Shown here: one piece after another, positions 38,497 to 47,700 of the stretch | Layout: the number at the start of each line of letters is the position of its first letter | Numbering within the stretch: position 1 is the first letter of the stretch | Source of the DNA: CAZIKF01 sp964539825 | GTDB lineage: Bacteria; Muiribacteriota; UBA6191 | Assembly: GCA_964539825.1 (NCBI GenBank) | Contig: CAZIKF010000028.1 | Location: forward strand, 3,587 to 67,586 | Direction: 5' to 3' | Length of the DNA: 64,000 nucleotides | Translations under genes and position numbers: made by a program | Notes under the pieces: model-generated | The model's database searches: none | Seen by the model: only the letters and a program-made list of their open reading frames with translations | Told to the model about the DNA's origin: nothing

Positions 38497-39198
38497 ATGA
38501 AACAGTATCTGACTTTCTTAAAAGAATTTGGAGCCAATCGAGATACGGTCGGATCCGTGATCCCTGCAACTTCCCAGTTGGGTGACGCACTCAGCAAATT
38601 GCTAACCTCCTCCAGGACTACTCCAGCCAGCGTTCTAGAGGTAGGACCGGGAACCGGTACCATCACCAAGCGGATCCTGTCCAAGATGAGAAGAGGGGAT
38701 GAACTGGTTCTCGTAGAAGTAAACCCTCAATTCTGTGAGATTCTTGAAAATTTGGCACGGACTGAGTGGAAAGAAGATTTAGAAGGAGTTCATTTCAGCA
38801 TTGAGTGCTGTGTAATGGAGGATTTGGAGAAGGATAAGAAGTATGACTATATTATCTCATCTCTACCTCTCAATAACTTCTGCCATCGAGAGGTAAGAGC
38901 AATCCTGGAATCCTATCAAAACCTCCTGAATCCCGGAGGAAAACTCTCCTACTATGAATACTTATATGTACGGGAAATCCAGAAAAAACTCAGCCATCTG
39001 CGCAACAATGAAGACAGACTAAGTACTTACGCACTTTTAGAGGATTTTATCCAAAACTACCAGGTGGAATCTGATGATATTTATCTGAACTTTCCTCCTG
39101 CTGTTGCAAGACACTTCAGCTTTCAGAGACGCCCAAGAATTTCAAGGGCAGTCACCAGACAAAAACCTACTGAAGGAATAATGAAAGGTTCCTCATGA
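38497..39198 (+). CDS. PmtA-like class I SAM methyltransferase, 233 aa
   Basis: TVGSVIPATSQLGDAL followed by VLEVGPGTGTITKRIL and YIISSLPLNNF is the pattern of the phospholipid N-methyltransferase (PmtA/COG3963) group, which methylates phosphatidylethanolamine. The GxGxG glycine loop binds SAM. The same fold includes RsmA-type dimethylases, so the substrate is uncertain. I prefer the ATG at 38497 to an in-frame one 45 bases upstream because family proteins start just before the 'FLKEF' helix. It overlaps the flavoprotein gene by four bases. Confidence 0.65.
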   Translation: MKQYLTFLKEFGANRDTVGSVIPATSQLGDALSKLLTSSRTTPASVLEVGPGTGTITKRILSKMRRGDELVLVEVNPQFCEILENLARTEWKEDLEGVHFSIECCVMEDLEKDKKYDYIISSLPLNNFCHREVRAILESYQNLLNPGGKLSYYEYLYVREIQKKLSHLRNNEDRLSTYALLEDFIQNYQVESDDIYLNFPPAVARHFSFQRRPRISRAVTRQKPTEGIMKGSS

Positions 39199-39716
39199 AA
39201 CTCACACTGGTATCCGCTTCACTATCTAAGAATTCCCGCAGCCGCCAAATGCTCTCGGTGATGCAAAAACTCTTCGAAGAACGCGGCGCTGAAATCTCTA
39301 CTATTGATCTTAGAGAAATCGAAATGGATTTTTGTGATGCACGAAAGGAATCTTACGGAAAGGATATCGAAGAAGCAAAAGCTCTCATGAATTCTGCTGA
39401 TGGCTTAATTTTTGGCTACGGTGTTTATTGTTACTCCATACCTGGCGTACTCAAGAATTTCATCGATATTGCTTGTGAATCCATGGTGAAGCCCTTTGGA
39501 CAGGTAATCGCGTCCGGAGGAAACAACGCTTTCCTGAGTCATGAACATTTGTCTCAAATCCTGGTCAACGAGGTACATGCGGCGCCCTATCCCCACGTAA
39601 TTTTCGCCTCCTACGCGGAGTATGTCGGCGGGGATATTACCGATGAGAAACTCATGCAACGAATGGTGGAATATGCAGACGGATACCTCGACTGGTCCAG
39701 TCGACTCTGTAGATGA
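39195..39716 (+). CDS. NADPH-dependent FMN reductase-like flavoprotein, 173 aa
   Basis: A flavodoxin-like fold is indicated by the opening LTLVSASLSKNSRSRQML, whose Ser/Asn/Arg loop would hold the FMN phosphate. YGVYCYSIPGVLKNFIDI contains the Pro-Gly-x-x-Lys-x-x-Asp pattern typical of this group, and ASGGNNAF follows. Such proteins reduce quinones, metals or a partner enzyme. The ATGA overlap with the methyltransferase and a 44-base overlap with the radical SAM gene suggest the three are made together; it may donate electrons to the radical SAM enzyme (inference). Confidence 0.7.
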   Translation: MKLTLVSASLSKNSRSRQMLSVMQKLFEERGAEISTIDLREIEMDFCDARKESYGKDIEEAKALMNSADGLIFGYGVYCYSIPGVLKNFIDIACESMVKPFGQVIASGGNNAFLSHEHLSQILVNEVHAAPYPHVIFASYAEYVGGDITDEKLMQRMVEYADGYLDWSSRLCR

Positions 39717-40989
39717 TTCCCGGCAGTTACAAAGACTACAGAATGTCTTTGATCAGTTTATCTCTCTGCCACGGGAGGCAATCCTCAAACAAGATATTCT
39801 CAGGGATGGTCTTGCTTTCTCAAAAGATTCTCTAAAAATAGCTAGCGGGTATAAGCCTAAAGACTATTTCATTTTTTCATTTGATCTAGTCCCCATTAAA
39901 GAAATGAGTCTGGAGGAAAACCTCCGAGCCCCTGAAGAAGTCAAACTTTCAGGTGGAGTATGGAATCTGCTGGACACCATAGTCTCAGTCAGAGTAAATC
40001 CAGAATCCAGCTACAATATCCGTGTCTCAGAAGGAAAGCTACGTCTATTTTGCTCCAACCAGGTTCTATGTGATGTGGAATATCATCCGAGGCCAGCCTA
40101 TTACGATTCCAAAATGAGTAGCGGGAAACCCATCTCTGAGATTGCCCCTGTTATAGAGTGGGGCTATCTCATTTACCTGACCGTCTATCGCCTATGCCAG
40201 TACTTCAACGAGGAAGAACAATGCCAGTTCTGTGACCTCAATGCCAACTATAGACAGCAAAAACAGTCTGGCAGAGTCTACACGGGAATTAAGTCACCCG
40301 ATGAAATCGAAGAAGCACTGGATCACATTGCAAAAATGGATACTCGCTCAAGGGCAATTACCATAACGGGCGGCTCAATAATCAATAAGCTTCGCGGTGA
40401 GTCTGAGGTTGATTTTTATGAGAAGTACGCCCGTAGAATCCGTTCCAGGTTTCAAGACCGCTGGATCTTAAAGGCTGTAGTACAAGCCTTTGAAGCTGAA
40501 GACTGTAAGAGGCTAAAAGATTCAGGAGTTGAAATCTATCATCCAAATTTTGAAGTCTGGGACGAGAAACTTTTCAACAAAATCTGTCCGGGCAAGGCCA
40601 GAGTAATTGGTAGAGATGGATGGATCAATCGAGTAGTAGACGCCGCCGAGATCTTTGGAGCACAGAACGTGATCCCCAATTTCGTAGCTGGCGTAGAGAT
40701 GAACCGAAATTACGGCTTCACGGATGTGGATCAGGCTGTTGAGTCCACCAGGGAAGGTCTAGAATTCTTCATGTCTAAGAAAATCATGCCCCGTTTCACT
40801 TCCTGGTGTCCTGAACCCTACGCAAAATTGGGCTCACAACCCGCGCCGCCACTAGAGTATTTCTGTAAATTACTAATCGCCTTTAGAGAGACATTCCAAA
40901 AGCACAAATTACCCGAACCAAAAGGTTACGGACCCACAGGAGTGGGAAAAGCAGTTTTCAGTGTCTCTGCCTTCATGGATGTTCTATAG
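39673..40989 (+). CDS. Radical SAM protein with unusual CX8CX2C cluster motif, 438 aa
   Basis: Cys175, Cys184 and Cys187 (CQYFNEEEQCQFC) form a CX8CX2C motif in place of the common CX3CX2C. Just after it come ITGGSIIN (a GGE-like SAM-amino-binding strand) and beta/alpha elements such as EIYHPNFEVWDEKLF and NVIPNFVAGVE, which make up a partial TIM barrel. The first 150 residues are a separate unrecognised domain. I chose the ATG at 39673, which overlaps the flavoprotein gene. I cannot name the reaction. It closes the cassette; a long structured intergenic region follows. Confidence 0.7.
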   Translation: MQTDTSTGPVDSVDDSRQLQRLQNVFDQFISLPREAILKQDILRDGLAFSKDSLKIASGYKPKDYFIFSFDLVPIKEMSLEENLRAPEEVKLSGGVWNLLDTIVSVRVNPESSYNIRVSEGKLRLFCSNQVLCDVEYHPRPAYYDSKMSSGKPISEIAPVIEWGYLIYLTVYRLCQYFNEEEQCQFCDLNANYRQQKQSGRVYTGIKSPDEIEEALDHIAKMDTRSRAITITGGSIINKLRGESEVDFYEKYARRIRSRFQDRWILKAVVQAFEAEDCKRLKDSGVEIYHPNFEVWDEKLFNKICPGKARVIGRDGWINRVVDAAEIFGAQNVIPNFVAGVEMNRNYGFTDVDQAVESTREGLEFFMSKKIMPRFTSWCPEPYAKLGSQPAPPLEYFCKLLIAFRETFQKHKLPEPKGYGPTGVGKAVFSVSAFMDVL

Positions 40990-40990
40990 G

Positions 40991-41167
40991 TCTGGAGAAG
41001 AGCCGATGTTAGCAGCTTAGGCACTTTGCCGGAAGCCCAGAGCAGATCTAGAATCGCCCTTCCCTCGTCGAACGTGACAATGCCACGTCCTCCTCACGAA
41101 TCACGATTCTAGATCTACTCTGAACTCCCGTCCATCACCACACTCCTAACATCGACTCCTCTCCAGA
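40991..41167. repeat. large imperfect hairpin element A (about 177 bp)
   Basis: Nested inverted arms share one centre near 41080: outer 40991-41012 with 41146-41167, middle 41038-41056 with 41104-41122 (CAGAGCAGATCTAGAATCG in the left arm), and inner ACGTG/CACGT at 41072-41088. Stretches between the arms pair poorly. It begins two bases after the radical SAM stop codon. Confidence 0.7.
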
Positions 41168-41272
41168 GGGGTGCTTTTGATGATTTGGGGTGCAGTTAAA
41201 AGAAGGAGGAAGATTCCACTAAACACTGGAAGGGGATAACCCAGTCTCAAATTGAAGTCTTCGAATAAAGGA

Positions 41273-41436
41273 GAAGAGTCGATGGCCGGGATGTGGCTTT
41301 CTACCGGAGTTTAGGAGTGGTACATGGTGCTGATAAACTTTTGGAGCGTGGCATCGTCACGTTCTAAAAGTTTACCGGTGCCAGGTGCTATTCATAAACT
41401 CCGGTAGAGAGTCTAAGTCCCGGTTATCGGCTCTTC
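41273..41436. repeat. large imperfect hairpin element B (about 164 bp)
   Basis: Nested arms share a centre at about 41354: 41273-41291 with 41418-41436, 41297-41313 with 41395-41411, TAAACTTTT/AAAAGTTTA at 41334-41374, and CGTG/CACG around the loop. Its core, read on the minus strand, is GAACGTGACGATGCCACG. Element A has the same core with one change, so the two are related. Confidence 0.7.
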
Positions 41437-41779
41437 TTCTTTACACTAATGTACTCTGTGCAGGGGGAACCTGTGGCTTGAACCACTGTGTAGCAGGGCA
41501 GTCTCTTTCCTCTAAATCCCCAAAACTTACAGGCATAGGGGAAACTCTTATCCCAGGTTATCACGTGGTGTTTACATCCCATGCAGTTCACCACACGTCT
41601 TTTTTGCACCATTAGAACCCTATTTTGGCATAAGGATTTTGCGGGAGCAACTTTATACCAAAGCTGAATACCAACTCTTAGAGAGATGTATGCAGCACTC
41701 TTTACCTCCTTTAAATTCCAGAGGGAGGTGCACAAAAAAGAGTAGAATTCATTGTTTTTTGTTATACTGGCCTGTGTCT
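41437..41779. other. intergenic leader before the giant lipoprotein gene
   Basis: Between hairpin B and the lipoprotein ATG I see no convincing gene. GTGGTG (41565-41570) can pair with CACCAC (41589-41594), followed by a T-run to 41605, a weak terminator candidate. TATACT at 41763-41768 is a good -10 box 11 bases before the ATG but has no clear -35 box, and no ribosome binding site is visible. The spacer between hairpins A and B (41168-41272) also shows nothing coding. Confidence 0.4.
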
Positions 41780-44700
41780 ATGCGCCTTGTCGTCCTTTGG
41801 GGCATTCTCATCTTTTTAGCCGGATGTGGAGGGTTTGAGGATCAAAGCTCTTCCTCCGGTAGTTCCACCTCTTCCACTTTATCACTGGTTGACGGTACGG
41901 TTACTCTTCCATCGGGTTCCGCCGCAAGTCTTTCCCAGGTCTCCTCAAGGGCTTCGATTTCTCGTGCTGTGGCCACACCCGTGGCAGGGGCTCGTATATC
42001 GGTTTTTTCCATCGACGATCCATTTTTTGAACAAGACCTCCTGCTGCCTGGTGAACTGGTCCGAACAAATCTTGCGGGAAATTTTCTCATTACCCGCTCA
42101 CAGGTACAGGCATCAGCACTTGCCGTTGATAGTCCTACTTTCATCATTCGAGCTACCGTAAGTGATCTGGAGATTTCCTCGCTGGTATCCCTTCCAGCAC
42201 CCATTTCAGGAACCACTCCGCCTCTCCAGATTAATCCAATTTCAGATGGGGCCATTCGCTTTCTTAAGGAAGAAATTCTGGTTAAGTTCGGCGGCATCTC
42301 AAACAGCTCTAAACTCAAGTCAAGCTCCTTTCTAGAGGAATACAAAGTCCTATCCCTGGAGTTCGCGGACAGAAGGGTGGAGATACAGAGTGAATTTGAG
42401 GATATTGCATTTGAAGAGGATGATCTCAAAACCACTACCCCAATCAGTCAGCGGGAATCGGGTCTACTCTTTTCTAAAAGAATCACGGAACTTACCACCG
42501 CAGTGGAATTCTGGGGCCAGCTTGGGAACCTGCGCGAAAATTTAAAATTATCAGCGGTCTCTACAGCCGAGGAAAGTCTATCCGATGCTACCCAGAGACA
42601 AAGATGGAGAGTACTCCAACTACTCTATACCGCATTGGAAAATGGATTCTTCATCAATGTTGATGGAAGCCGGTTCCTGGTCAAAGACCGGTGGCATCAG
42701 TTGGAAAAAACCACTTCACCTACCCTTAACGCTGAACTGGATCCCTCCAATCTCACCACCTACCTTGGCTCTGCCTTCACGACCGATGACCTGATCAGCT
42801 TTCCTGTTCCGCCAGGAATTATGGATTTGGATTCTCAGCTACTCAATTCTTTTCGTAACCTGGGACCATCGCAGCTTGAGAAAACAGCTCTCATTGCCAT
42901 CGATTCATTCTCCTCTCCCTGGATTTCTACAAAAGCCCTGCAGCAGTTAGCTTCTCTTGAAAGGAGCAAAAGGGAAAATCTAATCAAGCTTTCCGATCTA
43001 CTCTCAGCCGCTTCCCTGGGCGTGAGTCAGAAGCGTTGGTCAATTGAACGTGTTCAAAAACAGCTTTCCTCCGGAGGTCTCATTTATTTTGGGGAAGAAG
43101 TTGGGCCACCGCAGCATGTGGGAGGAAATAGCGTCAGCCCTGGTCTATGGGAAACGCCAATCACTGCCATCCCGCTACAATCTGATACTGAAACGGATTT
43201 CCACAGCTTCCTGGAAATCGACAATGTGACCATGAGCCTGCTTGAACCGGCTTTTCGCTCCGAGTACGGCAAATTGAAGGATGCCCAAAAGAGCTTGTCA
43301 GATCAAAATAACGGATATCCAGATCCAGTCTCCAGGCAGGGGACTCGAAACATCGTCTTTCGCCTAATTCAAAATCTCAGAACTTTCCAGTCTCCCAGGT
43401 CGGAGCGATCTGTAAAATTACTTCGAAGAATTTTTAGTTCCTTACATGCAGCCAGGTCCTTATCAAAGGACCTCAGCCCCTCTACCGTGCTCTCCAGTTC
43501 TGAAATCTTCCCGATCCTGGGTACGCTTCCCTATCTATCCTGGCCCCTGGAGTCTTCTAAAGGCTTTTTTACATCCATTCAGGGGACAAGCACGGTGTCT
43601 GGACCAAACCTGGAGAATCTTGGATTTGCCAGAATTCAGCCGCATCTCGCACAACAGACCTGGAGTTCTATCTTAAGGAGCGCGGACCCATCCGCCTCCC
43701 TGAGCGGTGTGGGAGACCTGACTAGCCTGGAGGTGACTCTAAGGACCCTCTCCATCACAAGTTTACCCTATCTCTCGGTAGATCAAAGTGGTTCCCTGTC
43801 AGTGACCGTGTCAGGAAAGATCGTTCTCGGAATACGAAATGGGCAAAGAATTCCTGCGCAGGGATTTCTTGTAGAGGCGATAGATGCGCAGCCGGCAAAC
43901 AACACTGCCAGCTTGAGCGCTCAAACAGATTCAACCGGACTCTTTCAATTTCAATTGGAAAATAGGCTCAGTGGAGATCGCACCTATCACTTAAAGGTTG
44001 AAGTCAAGGATTCGGGACTTAGTCAATCCTCAAGCCTGAGTCTTTCTTTTCCCTATTCAATCATAGGGTTTGAAGGAGAACTGAAATTACCGGAATTTAT
44101 CCTGGAGCCGGAGTTTCAGGCCCAGGCATCGGCTTATAGTGGGGATCTTTTGGAAATACAGGCTTCAAACAGACCACCCCTCGTGAGCTTGAGGTCTTTA
44201 CCTGGCCTTACCAGCGATATTGTTCCGCTTAGTCTAATCTTGACTGACACCGAATCGGACCCGGTGAAGGTCAAATTCTCCTTTACCTCAGGTCAAAGTC
44301 TCACCATCACCACCCTCCATCCAAGAATATCCCTGGCATCCACTGATTCGGTTCAGACCACCTTTCCCCTGAGCGGAACTTTTGCGAGTCTGCCTACATC
44401 GGCAGGCGGGGCTGAGATAACCCTCTATTGGTTTTCAAAGCAAGAACCTGGTCTTGAGTCTCTAGAAAACCAGTCAAACCTTCGTATTCGTTTCGAGATT
44501 GAAGAATCTTTACGTCCGGTAGTCAAAGGAGCCGGCATCCAATCTGAGTTTTTTGATCTGGATAATATCCCTCCAACTATAACATTTGATACCCCGCTGA
44601 GAGATACCAGGGAACCTCAAGCAACTGACTTTCCAGAGGTCTCTCTTGAAAGAATCACCTTAACTGGAGGTGCATCAGACCGCTCTGAAATCCAATCCAT

Positions 44701-47700
44701 TTTCGCCAGAAACACTAGCTACAGCGCTGGCCCGGAAACAACATTCGCGGCAACCAATACCGGAGATCAATTAAGTACCTGGAAAATAGACCAGTTTCCA
44801 GTTGAACCCGACATTACCAATACGGTTGAGTTTTTCGCTGTAGATGGTTTTGGGAATCAGAATCAGGACCCTGTTACGGCCACATTCAGATCCCTGGATT
44901 CCAACCCTCCAATTATCCATATCACTACAATGACTGTTTTTTCTACTCGAAATGTACCTCTGATCAGCTCAGTCGACCCGCTCATTCCTATGAGCATCAC
45001 CACTTCAGCGGGAACCGGTTCCATTCAACTTTCCATACAAACTACGAGCAATTCATGGAGTGTGGACGTAATCACCACAAGAAGGATTTTCTTTGAAGGA
45101 ACTGCTGCGGATCCAGGTGGAGTAAGCAGAGTACGATTCAATAGCGAAGCGGCCGAAAAGTTTGGGACTTCGGATTTAAATGTAGGCTGGAACTATAGCC
45201 TGCTTCTGCCCAATGAGGATGGTGAAAATCAAAGCATTCGCTTTAGTGCTGAAGACAAAAAAAATAACGACAGCAACACCACCAACCCAAGTGAATTCTT
45301 TAAGCGGAAGAGAGGGATTGACATCCTCTTCCGCCTGATCGACATTAGTGCTCCAGCTATTATCTTGGAATCTACATCAGGCTTCGTTAAAAATAGCGCA
45401 CTAACCGTCACAACGGACGTAATTCAATTGTCTGGCGGAGCGGCCGACAGATCTCAAATCACTTCCTTTTATCTCTGCAGCACATTGGAATGCCGCCCGG
45501 TTTCAACGAGTAACTCTTATCTCATGTGGGATGTTTCTCTTCCCATTTCCCAGTCTAGCTCTAACCCTATTACGGGCTTGATAGAAGATGAATTTGGTTT
45601 TCGGGACAACTTTCAGGGTGCTAATTTCCTAACCCAGGCAGATCTCAATGACATTTCTCCCCCAAGTTTCGTGGTCACCAGCGTAAATGGTATTGCGGTC
45701 ACCAACACTCTTGTTATAGATGAGTCCTACGCCCCTCTAGGGCGTCCCACGAGCACCACTGTCTATACAGCTTCCGCATGTAATACTCTTTCCTGCTCCC
45801 TGGTCATTTCTGGATTGATTCAAGATGAAAGTGGATTTGTTCTCAATTCGGACGGCCTGTCTAACTTTGATGAATTTAACTTGCGCATGGCTCACCTGGG
45901 CAGCACTCAAGCTGAATTTAATCCCGATAGCTATGATACTGGCAATCCCACTTCTTCTATCGAAGCTCTCATCGGAAGTACAATTGGGGATTTCTTTGCC
46001 AATTCCGCTAATACTTCTACAATCTCAGTCATATCAACCCAATCTTTAACCAGCAGTACGCAAATCTTGACTAGCCTGGGCTTCCAGGCAGTTCTGGACT
46101 TCCAGGATGATGGCTATTGGCCGGTATCTTTATTTCTCCAGGATGGGTCCAAGGAGATTTTCACCCAATCGGGTCGTCAGGCACCCAATATCCGCAAACG
46201 AGAAATCATTTATGTTCTCAAGGACACCATTCCACCAGAGATTCAACTCATCTCGGCAGGTACCAACTCCATCTCCTCCTCTAGCCTTGTGAGACTGCGA
46301 GGCGAGATTCGTGATCAGCTAAACACGATCGACTCTCTCTTGATCAACGACGTATTAATCACTTCCGCTGACTGGATAACACTCAATACAACTTCTCCCT
46401 GGAACAACTTTGTAAGCTTACCCTCTCAAACCGCAATTGAGTTTCAAACAGACATTATCCTCAAGGCAGGACTTTCCCAATCCATTCGAATTACAGCTGC
46501 TGATTCCCTGGGAAATACCACTGAGTTCAATACTTCTCTCTCTGTCTTTCCTATATTCACAACCAGTATCGTTCCCCAGTTTCCTTATGATGATCCAACT
46601 AATGTCGCCTTTGGCGGTGCTAATTTGACCAGTGTCTTCGTAGGTGATGCAGAAAAAAGCCGGGTAGAGGAACGATCTTTTTCAGCTACATTGATCAGAA
46701 CAATTTCAGGGAACGCAAAGTCTAATTTTTACTCACAGGTATCCGACTTTGAGAACTTTGACGCCTTCTTCCCCAGGGGCGGTAACACAGACTCTCAATC
46801 TTTAGTAATCAATTCTGTCTTCTCAGATACGACAACTACACACAAAGAAGTTGTTCGCTTGTTTAAGGAGACCGCGCAGAGCTTTTTGGATCAATTTATC
46901 ACCAGAGAAGTAAACCCGCTCCCAACAAGCAATTACGATGTTTTTCGGGATTCCCAGGACTCGAGTTCCTCCAACCTGATATCCAGCACTAGTAGCAAAG
47001 TCCGTTTCACCCCGTTTCAGGAAAGCGTCGTGTATCTCTTTAGAGCCACGAGCGAAGCGAATTCAGACCAGCTCTTTCGATATGTGAAGTCGCTGTTGAA
47101 CGATCCGGCTCTTGCATCAAATCCACCATCCGCGGGTGGAACCCCAACATCTACGGGCGTCCTGGGACCAGGCACAAACCCTGTTGAGATCTCATCACAA
47201 GTTTCAGCTCTTGTGATAACGCAGGCCCTCTCCCGAAATACTGATAATGAGGTCACTTCATCTATAGAGTGGGTCTATCTGGCGGATAGAGGGCTCCAAC
47301 GCATTGATAAATTTCAGTTTTTAAATGATGGACGCCTGAGGGGCTTAACTCCAATAGACTTGAGCACCGGAGAGGTCATCATTGACCCCACCGCCATGGA
47401 AATTGAACCCTCCGGCGCGGTGGCATATATCGGCAGTGGAACAGATCAAAGGATCTACAAGCTGGATATCACTGCAACCCCTCCCTCTCTAATTACTTCC
47501 TTCGGGGGACAAGGATATTCAGACGGAAGTTTTCTTTCCATTGATTCAATCAGGGGCTTTCAGCCAGAAAATGAAGGAAACTTCAATGAACTCTATGTTG
47601 TGGACCGAACTTCCAGAAGAATTAGCAGATTCACCAGCAGCGGAACTCTCTCTCAATATTTTGGAGACAATCCATTCACCTCGGGCGGAATGGTGGCACC

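Noticed and set aside
41385..41615. Open frame of 76 codons before the lipoprotein gene
   Set aside because: It begins inside hairpin B, has no ribosome binding site and shows no protein-like pattern.
41639..41779. Extended start of the lipoprotein at a TTG
   Set aside because: It would place 47 residues before the signal peptide and disable the lipobox.
41842..42435. Minus-strand frame of 197 codons within the lipoprotein gene
   Set aside because: Ser/Arg/Glu-rich mirror of a Ser-rich coding region; no ribosome site and no family.
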